Below are positions 1-8,157 of a stretch of DNA of 64,000 bases, piece by piece. The translations under genes were made by a program, and so were the position numbers. The first letter of the stretch is position 1. Each line of letters begins with the position of its first letter. The DNA lies in the NCBI RefSeq assembly GCF_002855555.1, contig NZ_PKRT01000001.1, positions 1,392,001 to 1,456,000 of the forward strand. Direction: 5' to 3'. A model generated the notes under the pieces. It worked only from the letters and a program-made list of their open reading frames with translations. It was not told where the DNA came from and did not search any database. Source of the stretch: Novosphingobium sp. TH158 (GTDB lineage Bacteria; Pseudomonadota; Alphaproteobacteria; Sphingomonadales; Sphingomonadaceae).

Positions 1-507
1 CAGCCCGTTGAAGGCATGGGGGTTGCGCTGGATCGAGGAGAAGATGTCCTCGATCACCGGCTCGACCTGCGCCACCTTGATGGTCTTGCCCAGCCGCGCC
101 TGAAGGAAGATGCGACTGACCACCTTGCGCGATTCGCCCGCCACCTTGCGCGCCAGGCCGAATTCGCGCGCCATCGGCTGCGGCGCGGTAGAGCGGCGGT
201 CGGGCAAGGGCGGCGCGGCCGGCACCGGGCGTCGCGCAGCCACCGGCGCGGGTCGGCGGCCATTGCGGAACGGCGGCGGCGGCGGTGCCGTGTCGCTCTG
301 CGGGCGGCTCGGCATGGCCCGCAGGTCGAGCCCCTTGGAGGTATCGATGATGACGGTATCGAGCGCCGACTGCTGCAGTTCCTGGAGCATGGCCGGATCG
401 TCCAGCAGGAACCGCGATTTCCAGAACGGATGCTTGAACCAGCTGCCCTCCAGCTTGTGGACGAACATGCCCAGTTCAACTTCCGTAATCGCAATTCGCT
501 TCAGCAT
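1..507 (-). CDS. DUF3391 / HD-GYP-type cyclic-di-GMP phosphodiesterase, N-terminal part (cut by window edge)
   Basis: The minus-strand frame starts MLKRIAITEVELGMFVHKLE and stays open to base 1, so 169 codons are visible and the stop lies outside. The first ~65 residues (LGMFVHKLEGSWFKHPFW, LQQSALDTVIIDTSKGLD) match the DUF3391 module that precedes HD-GYP domains in c-di-GMP phosphodiesterases. A Pro/Arg-rich linker follows (about 75-115), then a helical stretch that usually leads into the HD-GYP core. The HD and GYP motifs are not in the window, so catalysis is inferred from architecture only. It lies about 110 bases downstream of the protoglobin MCP on the same strand and may be the last gene of the chemotaxis operon, linking it to c-di-GMP turnover. 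Confidence 0.75.
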   Translation of the reverse strand, partial: MLKRIAITEVELGMFVHKLEGSWFKHPFWKSRFLLDDPAMLQELQQSALDTVIIDTSKGLDLRAMPSRPQSDTAPPPPPFRNGRRPAPVAARRPVPAAPPLPDRRSTAPQPMAREFGLARKVAGESRKVVSRIFLQARLGKTIKVAQVEPVIEDIFSSIQRNPHAFNGL

Positions 508-617
508 GGACTCACCGATCTGGGCGGGGGTTGGCACCGGGCTTTTCTGGACCAGGGAGGCTTACGATCCGCCCGAAAGCGGCATAGGGGTTTGCCCGTG
601 TCAGGGCGGAAAAGCCG

Positions 618-2057
618 TCAGGCGGCACGGGCCAGCGCCCGCGTCGGGCCTGGCTCGCCCTTCCCCAGGCGGAAGGCGGCGATGGCCGATGCGGCCTCTT
701 CCGCCTGCTCCACCAGGCTGCGCGCAGCGGCGGTGCACTGTTCGGCCATGGCGGCGTTCTGCTGGGTCATGCGGTCCATTTCGCCCACCGCGCCGTTGAT
801 CTGGCGGATGTTCACCGCCTGGTTCTCGGCCGTGGAGGTGAGCCCGGCAAAGGACTGGTAAAGCTCCTCGATCCGCGCCGCGATGGCATCGAGCACCGAA
901 CCGCTATCGCCGACCAGGCCGACGCCGATGGATACCTGCTGGGCGCTGTCGGTAATCAGCTTCTTGATGTCGGAGGCGGCTTCCGAGCTGCGCTGCGCCA
1001 GCGCGCGGACCTCGCTGGCGACCACGGCGAAGCCCTTGCCCGCCTCGCCCGCCCGCGCGGCTTCCACGCCCGCGTTCAGCGCCAGCAGGTTGGTCTGGAA
1101 GGCAATGCCATCGATCACCGAGATGATCTGGCTGATCTGCCGGGACGAGGCCTCGATCATGCCCATGGCATCGATCGCGCGGCGCACCACCGATCCCCCG
1201 TCCGTGGCCTCGGCCTGCATGGCGCGGATCGCGGTCTGGGCGGCCGATGTGGTCTGCGCCGTATTGCCCACCTTTTCGGTCAGCTCGGCAATGGCACCGG
1301 CGGTCTCCTCAAGGCTGGCGGCCTGTTCCTCGGTCCGGCGGGCAAGATCGTCAGAGGCGGTGCGGATCTCGCGCGAGCCGTTCGAGATCGCGTTCACGCC
1401 CACGATCACCTTGCTCATCACACCCTGCAGCGATGCCATGGCCGCGTTGAAATCCTGCTCCACCTTGGCAAATTCCTCCGGCAGGCCGCTCGCCCGGGCG
1501 GAAAGATCGCCCTGGGCCAGCTTTTCCAGCGCCGCACCCAGCTGGCCGCGCACCACCGCGCGCATCTTTTCTTCCGAATCGACGAAATAGCCGGACAGGC
1601 CAAGATCGATATCGAACAGGGCGATCTTGACGAAGGCGACCAGGCGGCGAGCTTTCGAGCGGTTCCACGGCAGGTACCACAGCAGCCCCGGCGCGACGAT
1701 GGCGCGGATCATCTCTTCAAGGATGACGGTATAGCCGCCAACGTACCACTTCGGCTCAAGCCCGATGCGGGCGTGGGTCTGCCCGATCCGCACCGCGCGC
1801 TGGAAATAGGCCTCGTCCACGCCGTCCTTGAACACGGCCATCCAGTGCGCGCGCTGGGCGCTGCGGGCCTTTTCGACATGCGCCTCGCCGCTGAAGAAGG
1901 CGCCAAGCGCCGGCACTTTGGCAACATGGGCATAGAACCGCGCGAGCGCACCATCGAGGCGGCGGGCAAGCACCCGTCTTACGCCGCGCAGGTCTGCCGG
2001 TTTCAGCTTGTCGATTTCATAGAACGCAATGCGCTCATCCAGTTCGTGAAGTCCCAC
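618..2057 (-). CDS. Globin-coupled (protoglobin) methyl-accepting chemotaxis protein
   Basis: A soluble haem-based chemoreceptor, probably sensing oxygen or another gas. Residues ~1-155 form a protoglobin/HemAT-like sensor. The motif IGQTHARIGLEPKWYVGGY carries the expected proximal haem His at residue 95. No transmembrane segment is seen. A short HAMP-like linker (about 165-215) leads into the MCP signalling domain with the hairpin tip IDGIAFQTNLLALNAGVEAARAGE. I chose the GTG start at 2057 because AGAGAGGA lies 9 bases upstream and it begins 23 bases after the preceding stop. The in-frame ATG at 2168 would overlap that gene by 88 bases and add an unrelated Arg-rich stretch. The C-terminus (TRALARAA) has no CheR-docking pentapeptide. 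Confidence 0.92.
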   Translation of the reverse strand: MGLHELDERIAFYEIDKLKPADLRGVRRVLARRLDGALARFYAHVAKVPALGAFFSGEAHVEKARSAQRAHWMAVFKDGVDEAYFQRAVRIGQTHARIGLEPKWYVGGYTVILEEMIRAIVAPGLLWYLPWNRSKARRLVAFVKIALFDIDLGLSGYFVDSEEKMRAVVRGQLGAALEKLAQGDLSARASGLPEEFAKVEQDFNAAMASLQGVMSKVIVGVNAISNGSREIRTASDDLARRTEEQAASLEETAGAIAELTEKVGNTAQTTSAAQTAIRAMQAEATDGGSVVRRAIDAMGMIEASSRQISQIISVIDGIAFQTNLLALNAGVEAARAGEAGKGFAVVASEVRALAQRSSEAASDIKKLITDSAQQVSIGVGLVGDSGSVLDAIAARIEELYQSFAGLTSTAENQAVNIRQINGAVGEMDRMTQQNAAMAEQCTAAARSLVEQAEEAASAIAAFRLGKGEPGPTRALARAA

Positions 2058-2080
2058 TGCGTCTTGTCCTCTCTGTGGAA

Positions 2081-2362
2081 TCAGTTGGCCTGCGGCTTGC
2101 CGCTCAGGCTGCGCAGGCGATGGACGATCTCTTCCAGCCCGACATCGGTAAGGGCGCTGACCGGGCAATCGGCTTCAAGGATCTTCGCCAGGCTGCGCTG
2201 CTTCTGCGAAATGAGGTCGATCGCCTGCAGTTCCTGCATGTGGCGATGCGCGAAGCCCGGATCCCGGCACAGCACGGCGCCAAGCGATTCCATGTCCTGG
2301 CTGATCTCCGCCAGGATTTCGGCAACAGCTGCGATGTGGATACGGGCCTCCTCGGGGTTCAT
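2081..2362 (-). CDS. Small helical protein of the chemotaxis operon, unknown function
   Basis: A 93-residue protein (MNPEEARIHIAAVAEILAEISQ...) predicted to be mostly alpha-helical and acidic at the start. I do not recognise a named domain. Its ATG overlaps the cheW stop (ATGA), so it is translationally coupled to cheW, and the protoglobin MCP follows after 23 bases. The position and helical character are reminiscent of small CheY-phosphatase or accessory chemotaxis proteins. However, I see no CheZ, CheX or CheC signature, so a role in signal termination would be a guess. It is a real gene judging by coupling on both sides and clean reading frame. Confidence 0.75.
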   Translation of the reverse strand: MNPEEARIHIAAVAEILAEISQDMESLGAVLCRDPGFAHRHMQELQAIDLISQKQRSLAKILEADCPVSALTDVGLEEIVHRLRSLSGKPQAN

Positions 2363-2799
2363 GCTGCGATCGCCAGGTCTTCGCTGGCGCCGACCGCCTT
2401 GAGGTCGAGCACCATGACCATGCGGTCCTCGATCGCCGCCAGCCCTTCAAGGAAGGGGACGATGGCATCGCCCGACGTTGCCGGCGGCGGCTGCAGTGCA
2501 TCGGCGGCGATGGTGACGATGTCACTGACCGAATCGACGATCATGCCGCGCGCCTGCCCGTCGACATGGACGACGATGATCGCGTGGCGCGACGTCGGGT
2601 CGGTCGCCTTCCAGCCCAGCCGGGCGGCAAGATCGACCACCGGCAGCACCGTGCCGCGCAGGTTGACCACGCCGGCCACGTAATCGGGCACGCTCGGCAG
2701 GCGCGTCACCGGCGTCCAGGCGCGGATCTCGCGGATTGCCATGATGTCGATGCCGAAGAGCTGTCCTTCGACCTCGAATGTGATGAATTCGCGCTGCAT
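2359..2799 (-). CDS. cheW: Chemotaxis coupling protein CheW
   Basis: A 146-residue CheW that links chemoreceptors to CheA at the membrane array. It begins MQREFITFEVEGQLFGIDI and carries the family signature VTRLPSVPDYVAGVVNLRGTVLPVVDLAARLG, followed by GMIVDSVSDI and a C-terminal VMVLDLKAV. Length is normal for the family (about 140-170). The longer frame upstream to 3072 is an antisense-like extension across cheY and is not used; the ATG at 2799 sits 26 bases after the cheY stop. The stop overlaps the next start (ATGA). Confidence 0.95.
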   Translation of the reverse strand: MQREFITFEVEGQLFGIDIMAIREIRAWTPVTRLPSVPDYVAGVVNLRGTVLPVVDLAARLGWKATDPTSRHAIIVVHVDGQARGMIVDSVSDIVTIAADALQPPPATSGDAIVPFLEGLAAIEDRMVMVLDLKAVGASEDLAIAA

Positions 2800-2825
2800 G
2801 GGCTTGGCCTTCGTAAATGGCAGGG

Positions 2826-3197
2826 TCAGTGGGTGACGCGGCGGACCGCGGCGATCAGCTTTTCCGGATCGAACGGCTTGACGATCCAGCCGGTGGCCCC
2901 GGCGTTGCGGGCGCGGGCCTTCTTTTCGTCGGAGCTTTCGGTGGACAGCACCAGGATCGGCCGTTCGCCATAGCGACTGTCGCCGCGCAGGCGCTCGATC
3001 AGGCCGAAACCGTCGAGCCGCGGCATGTTGATGTCGGTGATGACAAGGTCGACGTCGTTGAACGCCAGCCATTCCAGCGCCGCCTGGCCATCGTCGGCCT
3101 GTTCGACATCGAAGCCGCCGCTGGACAGCGCGTGATAGAGAAGCGCGCGCATCGACGCGCTGTCGTCAACCGTAAGGATGCGTGTGGGTCTGGTCAT
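2826..3197 (-). CDS. cheY: CheY-type single-domain response regulator
   Basis: A 123-residue receiver domain with no output domain. The phosphoacceptor pocket is complete: D11/D12 in LTVDDSASMR, phosphorylation site D55 in LVITDINMPR, S85/T86 in VLSTES, and K107 in IVKPFDPEKL. It would take phosphate from CheA and carry the signal to the flagellar motor or another effector. It lies between cheD (18-base gap) and cheW in the chemotaxis operon. A few residues around KKARARNAGATGWIVKPF are typical of the CheY subgroup in alphaproteobacteria. Confidence 0.93.
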   Translation of the reverse strand: MTRPTRILTVDDSASMRALLYHALSSGGFDVEQADDGQAALEWLAFNDVDLVITDINMPRLDGFGLIERLRGDSRYGERPILVLSTESSDEKKARARNAGATGWIVKPFDPEKLIAAVRRVTH

Positions 3198-3215
3198 GTG
3201 CTTGAGGCTCTCTTG

Positions 3216-3770
3216 CTAGAAAAGTTCGACCTCGCCGGCAGTGGTCACCGGACGGGTCAGGGGTGCGGGCTCGGGAGCCTGCGCGGTTTCGACGATACGG
3301 CAGCGGGCCTTGCCTGCGGCCGGGCGGAAATCGACGCGGCGGGCGTGGTTGCCGCCAAGATCGGCATGGATCAGCGGGATGCCTTCGCGCTGCAGGAAGG
3401 TGCGGGCGAAATTGGCATTGGCCGTGCCGATCGGCAGCATGCCGGCGCGCAGGTTCGCCCCGCCGTAAAGGTGCGCGCGCAGGCGTGGCTTGGCCCCGCC
3501 GTTGGCCAGCATCTCGTTGATCAGCAGCTCCATCAGGTAGACGCCATAATGCACGTCGACCTCGCCCTTGCGGTGGCTGGCGGGCGGCTCTGCCAGCAGG
3601 AAATGGTTCATCCCCCCGACCTGCGCCTGCGGATCGAAAAGGCAGGTGGCAACGCAGCTGCCGAGCACCGTGGTCAGTTCGACACGCGGCCCGGCGCTGA
3701 CGCGCGCCTGCCCCTGCATCACGGTGATGCGGGTCATTCCCGGGGAAGCAAGGGTGGCAAGCGAGTCCAT
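3216..3770 (-). CDS. cheD: Chemoreceptor glutamine deamidase CheD
   Basis: CheD converts Gln side chains at receptor methylation sites to Glu. The 184-residue protein contains the catalytic Cys in VLGSCVATCLFD (C39) and the His in GGMNHFLLAEP (H56), plus the family segment YLMELLINEML and HLYGGANL. The C-terminal ~20 residues (APLTRPVTTAGEVELF) are a non-conserved tail. It starts 4 bases after the cheB stop, and cheY follows by 18 bases. CheD together with CheB and CheR gives this operon a full receptor-modification set. An alternative start at internal Met12 (MTRITVMQ) is possible. Confidence 0.93.
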   Translation of the reverse strand: MDSLATLASPGMTRITVMQGQARVSAGPRVELTTVLGSCVATCLFDPQAQVGGMNHFLLAEPPASHRKGEVDVHYGVYLMELLINEMLANGGAKPRLRAHLYGGANLRAGMLPIGTANANFARTFLQREGIPLIHADLGGNHARRVDFRPAAGKARCRIVETAQAPEPAPLTRPVTTAGEVELF

Positions 3771-3774
3771 GCGA

Positions 3775-4794
3775 TCAGGCGGCCCTCAGCACGTGCTGCG
3801 CGATGCGGTTGATCGGCGCGATGATCCCGGCGGCGCCGATGGAGATGGCGGCGCGCGGCATGCCGAACACGGTGCAGGTCGCCTCGTCCTGGGCAATGGT
3901 CTGCGCCCCGGCCCGGGCCATGGCGAGCAGGCCGTTGGCCCCGTCGCTGCCCATGCCCGTCAGCAGGATGCCGATGGCGCGCGGGCCAACCTCTTCGGCG
4001 ACCGACTGGAACAGCACGTCCACGCTGGGGATGTGGCCAGCCACCGGATCGCCGGGCCGCAGCCGCGCGTAAAGCGCCGTGCCACGTACCGACAGGTGCC
4101 GGTCGCCACCGGGCGCCATGTAGATGTTGCCGCGCATCAGCGGCATGTCCGGCTCGGCCAGCTGCACCTTGGCCGGGCTGGCAAGATCGAGCGTGCGGGC
4201 AATGGCCGGGGCGAAACGCGGGTTGACGTGCTGGACGATCACCGTGGGCGGGCAATCCTCCGGGAAGTCCTTGAGCAGCACCTGCAGCGCCTCGACCCCG
4301 CCGGTCGAGGAACCGATGGCGATCAGCGAGGCGTTGGTGCGCCCTGCCCGCTGGCTGCGCGCGGCAACCGAAGGCGCAACCGGCCAGCGGTTGTTGAACC
4401 GCACGGCGGCGGCCTGGCGGATCAGGCTGGCAAGCCGGCCGTTATCGTCCAGCGGCATGCCGCCCGAACGGTCTGCCTTGGCGTAGCAATCGACCGCACC
4501 GAGCGCGAGCGCCCGGGCCGTTATCTCGTTGCCTTCCTGCGTGGAGCCGGAAACCACGATCACCGGCGTGGGGCGCAGCGTCATGATCCTTTCGAGGAAA
4601 TCGAGCCCGTTCATCCCGGGCATTTCGATATCCAGCGTCACCACATCGGGGTTGAACTGCTTGATCAGTTCGCGCCCCTCGGCGGCATTGGCGGCGGTGG
4701 CGATGACGGCAATGTCCCGTTCTTCCGAAAGCCGCGACATCAGGATCGCGCGCATGGTCGGCGAATCGTCGATGATCAGCACACGAATGCTCAT
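3775..4794 (-). CDS. cheB: Protein-glutamate methylesterase CheB
   Basis: A 339-residue two-domain CheB. The N-terminal receiver has D10 and phospho-acceptor D55 (VVTLDIEMPGMNG). The C-terminal methylesterase has the full catalytic triad: Ser in IAIGSSTGGVEAL (S163), H189 in VIVQHVNPRFA and D284 in LLTGMGSDGANG. It removes methyl groups from receptors for adaptation. It overlaps the cheR stop by 4 bases (ATGA). It serves as the reference against which the degenerate paralogue at 11534 should be compared. Confidence 0.96.
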   Translation of the reverse strand: MSIRVLIIDDSPTMRAILMSRLSEERDIAVIATAANAAEGRELIKQFNPDVVTLDIEMPGMNGLDFLERIMTLRPTPVIVVSGSTQEGNEITARALALGAVDCYAKADRSGGMPLDDNGRLASLIRQAAAVRFNNRWPVAPSVAARSQRAGRTNASLIAIGSSTGGVEALQVLLKDFPEDCPPTVIVQHVNPRFAPAIARTLDLASPAKVQLAEPDMPLMRGNIYMAPGGDRHLSVRGTALYARLRPGDPVAGHIPSVDVLFQSVAEEVGPRAIGILLTGMGSDGANGLLAMARAGAQTIAQDEATCTVFGMPRAAISIGAAGIIAPINRIAQHVLRAA

Positions 4795-5660
4795 GACATC
4801 CTCCTGCGATAGATGGTGGGTCCCACGGGCTCGAGAACATTGGCGGCAGGGCCCGTGACCCGTTCGCTGTGGCCGATGTACAGGTGGCCGCCCGGCACCA
4901 GCTTTTCAGCGAAGCGGGCGACCAGCCGCTCCTTGGTTGGCGCGTCGAAATAGATCATCACGTTGCGGCAGAAGATCACGTCGAAGCAGCCCTTGATCGG
5001 CCACTCCTCCATCAGGTTGAGGCTGCGGAACCGCACGATAGAGCGGGCAACATCGCCGATCCGGGTGTTGTCGCCTTCCTGGCTGGTCCACAGCTGCACC
5101 AGGTCCGAGGGCACGGGGCCGAGGTCCTTGGTGGGATAGACCCCCTGCTCCGCCCGCTTCAGTGCATGGGGCGCGATATCGCTGGCCAGCACGCGCAGGT
5201 CGCGCCCGGACATGCGCCGGCCCTCCAGCCGGTCGCTGCCCAGCAGGGTGAGCACCAGCGACCAGGTTTCCTCGCCGCTGGAGCAGCCGGCAGACCAGAT
5301 GCGCACCCGCTTGCCGCTTTCCAGCCGCCGCACGATGCCCGGCCGCTCGACCCGTTCGAAGTGATCGAAATGGTGGGATTCGCGGTAGAAGAAGGTGTGG
5401 TTGGTGGTCAGCGCGGCAACCGTGCGGGCCTGTTCCTTCGGATCGGAACGGATAAGCTCGACATAGTTGGCAAAGGTCGCGCAGCCGGTTTCGCGCACCA
5501 GCGGGGAAAGCCGGGAATAGACCAGCATGGCCTTGCCCTCGGGCAGGACATTGCCCGACACCGAATAGACGATCTCCGCCACGGCGCGGAAATCGGCCGG
5601 GCCATAGATGTCCGGGCTCACCCCGGGCAGGGGCTGCTTGAAGGCGGCGGCGACAGTCAC
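4791..5660 (-). CDS. cheR: Chemoreceptor methyltransferase CheR
   Basis: A 289-residue S-adenosylmethionine-dependent methyltransferase that methylates receptor glutamates. Visible hallmarks are the N-terminal helical domain with TTNHTFFYRE (85-94), SAM motif I VRIWSAGCSSGEE (119-131), VLASDI with the acidic ribose-binding residue, and IFCRNVMIYF near the C-terminus. It overlaps cheA upstream and cheB downstream by ATGA junctions. A docking partner is present in the same operon: the MCP at 8158 ends in DWTEF, a likely CheR/CheB tether. Confidence 0.96.
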   Translation of the reverse strand: MTVAAAFKQPLPGVSPDIYGPADFRAVAEIVYSVSGNVLPEGKAMLVYSRLSPLVRETGCATFANYVELIRSDPKEQARTVAALTTNHTFFYRESHHFDHFERVERPGIVRRLESGKRVRIWSAGCSSGEETWSLVLTLLGSDRLEGRRMSGRDLRVLASDIAPHALKRAEQGVYPTKDLGPVPSDLVQLWTSQEGDNTRIGDVARSIVRFRSLNLMEEWPIKGCFDVIFCRNVMIYFDAPTKERLVARFAEKLVPGGHLYIGHSERVTGPAANVLEPVGPTIYRRRMS

Positions 5661-7873
5661 GCAGCCTGCCTTTCCGGCATGACGGGCGAACCCTGCGCCA
5701 TGACCCCGGCCACCAGCCCGTCGACATCGAGGATCAGCGCCACGCGCCCGTCGCCAAGGATGGTCGCCCCGGCCACGCCCTTCACCGCGCGGTAATGGGT
5801 ATCGAGGCTCTTGATGACGAACTGGCGCTGGTCGCAGATGGCGTCCACCAGCAGCGCCGCCTGTCCGGCCGCCTCGGTATCGACGACGATCAGTACGCCT
5901 TCATCGGCATCGGGTGCCTGTCGCGCCCCGCCGATCGCCTCGCTGAGCGGCACCACCGGGATGAAGCGGCCGCGCACGTTGAGCATCCGGCGACTGGCAC
6001 CGAAGCCCTGGATCTCGGCCTCGCGCGGGCGCAGGCTTTCGACGACATGGGTCAGCGGAACGACCAGGGTCTGGTCGCCCACGTTGACGATCATGCCGTC
6101 CGAGATGGCGAGCGTGAGCGGCAGGGTGAGGATGAAGGCCGTGCCCTTGCCCGCTTCGGATTCGATGGTGACGCGGCCGCCGAGGTCCTTCACGTTCTGC
6201 CGCACGACATCCATGCCGACCCCGCGGCCCGAGACGTTGGATATGGTCTCCGCGGTCGAAAAGCCGGGGGCGAAGATCAGCGCGTCGATCTCCTCGGGCG
6301 AAAGCTGCGCGTCGGCGGCGATGATGCCCTTCTCCACCGCCTTGGCGAAGACCCGGGCGCGGTCGATCCCCTTGCCGTCATCGGCGATGCGGATGACGAT
6401 CCGGCCCGAACGCTGCTCGGCGCTGAGCGTCAGGGTGCCTTCGGCGGGCTTGCCGGCGGCAAGGCGTTCCTCGGTGCTTTCGATGCCGTGATCCACGGCA
6501 TTGCGGATCAGGTGCGTCATCGGCTCGCCAAGCCGCTCGACCACGGTCTTGTCGAGCTCGGTCCCTTCGCCGAACACTTCCAGCTTCACTGCCTTGCCGG
6601 TGGAGGCGGCCAGTTCACGCAGGATGCGCGGCACGCGGCTGAACACCTGGCCGATGGGCTGGGCGCGGATCGACATGGCCGATTCCTGGATTTCGCGCGT
6701 CAGCCCTTCCAGCAGGGCCAGTTCCTCGCCCGCTGCGATGGTTTCGGCCGAAAGGCGCTGCGCCATCATGGCCTGGGCAATCACCAGCTCGCCCACCGAA
6801 TCGATCAGGCGATCCAGCTTGGCAAGTTCGATGCGGATGGACTGCCCGGCAGCAGCCTGTGCCGCCGCAGCAGCCGGAGCAGCGCTGGCGGCAGCGGGAG
6901 CCGGAGCGGCCGGCGTCGCAGCGGCGGGCGGCTGCCCGGTCGCGGCGCTTGGTTGGGACGGAGCCGGTGCTGGCGCTGCCGGTGCGGTGACGGCCGGGGC
7001 AACTGGCGCAGGCTTTGCCACCGTCTCGATTCGCGCGGGCGGCATCGCCTCGTGATTGCCGATGGCGATGGCACAGCCCTCGCCGATGAAATCGAACAGG
7101 TCGCGCACCGTATCCTCGGGCACGTCATGCGGCAGAGCGAAGGTCCAGCCGAGATAGCCCTGGGCCGGGTCGATCTGGTCGAGCGGCGGCACCAGGCTGG
7201 CATCGCAGGCAAGGCAGTGTCCGCCCATGCGGGCCAGTTCGCGCAGCAGCAGCACCGGCTCGCTGCCATTGGCCAGTGCCGGGGCATGGGGCCGCAGGCG
7301 CAGTTGCCATTCCGGCGCTGCGGCAGCGGGAGCGGGAGCGCTGTCGGCTTCGCCATCCGAGCCGAGCGTGCCGACAATGTCATCGAGCATCGAATCGAAA
7401 TCGAGATCGAGATCGAAGTCCCCCGCCGGCGCGTCCTCCGCCGGTTCGGCAACGGGCTGCGGCTGCGGTTGGGGCTCAGGCGCAGCGGCACCCTCGCCCG
7501 CTCCGCGCGCCACGGCCATCTCGGCGAGCAGCAGCGCGTCTTCCGGCGGCGTGGTCGCCTCGCGGGCAGCGGTAACATGATCGCTCAGCGTATCGAGCGC
7601 CCGCAGCATCAGGTCGACAAGGTCATCGCCGATCGGCAGCAGCCCTTCGCGCACGTCGGAAAGCAGCGTCTCGAAGGCATGGGTATAGGCCTGCAGCGCG
7701 TCGAAGCCGAAGGCCCCGGCCCCGCCCTTGATCGAATGAACCGCGCGGAACACGCCGTTCACCGTATCGGCATCCTGCGTGCCGTCCTTGCAGGCGGCGA
7801 GGCCAGCTTCGGCTGCGGCGAGCGATTCTTCGCATTCGACGAAGAAGATTCCCTGGATTTCCTCTGGCGTCAC
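5657..7873 (-). CDS. cheA: Chemotaxis histidine kinase CheA
   Basis: A 738-residue CheA. The P1 Hpt domain carries the phosphorylated His in VFRAVHSIKGGAGAF (H46). A P2-like region with acidic and low-complexity Ala/Pro linkers (about 125-350) follows. Next come P3 dimerisation (LDRLIDSVGELVIAQ), P4 ATPase with N-box HLIRNAVDHGIE, G1 IADDGKGID and G2 GRGVGMDVV, and P5 CheW-like domain to the C-terminus. It would phosphorylate CheY and CheB. The Ala/Pro linker is longer and more repetitive than usual. It begins inside the STAS gene stop (ATGA) and ends in the cheR start. Confidence 0.97.
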   Translation of the reverse strand: MTPEEIQGIFFVECEESLAAAEAGLAACKDGTQDADTVNGVFRAVHSIKGGAGAFGFDALQAYTHAFETLLSDVREGLLPIGDDLVDLMLRALDTLSDHVTAAREATTPPEDALLLAEMAVARGAGEGAAAPEPQPQPQPVAEPAEDAPAGDFDLDLDFDSMLDDIVGTLGSDGEADSAPAPAAAAPEWQLRLRPHAPALANGSEPVLLLRELARMGGHCLACDASLVPPLDQIDPAQGYLGWTFALPHDVPEDTVRDLFDFIGEGCAIAIGNHEAMPPARIETVAKPAPVAPAVTAPAAPAPAPSQPSAATGQPPAAATPAAPAPAAASAAPAAAAAQAAAGQSIRIELAKLDRLIDSVGELVIAQAMMAQRLSAETIAAGEELALLEGLTREIQESAMSIRAQPIGQVFSRVPRILRELAASTGKAVKLEVFGEGTELDKTVVERLGEPMTHLIRNAVDHGIESTEERLAAGKPAEGTLTLSAEQRSGRIVIRIADDGKGIDRARVFAKAVEKGIIAADAQLSPEEIDALIFAPGFSTAETISNVSGRGVGMDVVRQNVKDLGGRVTIESEAGKGTAFILTLPLTLAISDGMIVNVGDQTLVVPLTHVVESLRPREAEIQGFGASRRMLNVRGRFIPVVPLSEAIGGARQAPDADEGVLIVVDTEAAGQAALLVDAICDQRQFVIKSLDTHYRAVKGVAGATILGDGRVALILDVDGLVAGVMAQGSPVMPERQAA

Positions 7874-8130
7874 TGCGCGCCTCCATCGAACAGCAGGCCG
7901 TGGAGGCCGGTCAGCCGGGCGGTTTCAGCCAGCTCGGCCGAAGGGGTGATGCGGGCGCCGCCGCTGCTCCGCCGGGCGCTGACCAGCAGTTGCAGGAGCG
8001 CCTGCCCGGCCTGGACGACGGAGGTTCCGTCGATCTCAAGCGGGCCTTCGCCAGCGGCAGACCGGAATTCCGGCAGCAATGCGAGGACCGTTGCCCGGTC
8101 GCAGCGCGGGGGTAGCGTGAGTGTCGCCAT
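7870..8130 (-). CDS. STAS-domain protein of the chemotaxis operon
   Basis: An 86-residue protein made of a single STAS-like fold (LEIDGTSVVQAGQALLQLLVSAR and LHGLLFDGG). Small STAS proteins often act as protein-interaction switches or NTP-binding partners. The usual phosphorylatable Ser of SpoIIAA-type anti-anti-sigma factors is not obvious (the equivalent segment reads DGTSVVQ), so regulation by phosphorylation is uncertain. It sits 27 bases after the transmembrane MCP and overlaps cheA by ATGA. This order (MCP-STAS-cheA) suggests a role in array assembly or kinase control. Confidence 0.8.
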   Translation of the reverse strand: MATLTLPPRCDRATVLALLPEFRSAAGEGPLEIDGTSVVQAGQALLQLLVSARRSSGGARITPSAELAETARLTGLHGLLFDGGAQ

Positions 8131-8157
8131 GGTGAATGCCCTTCCGCTTCGCCGGGA

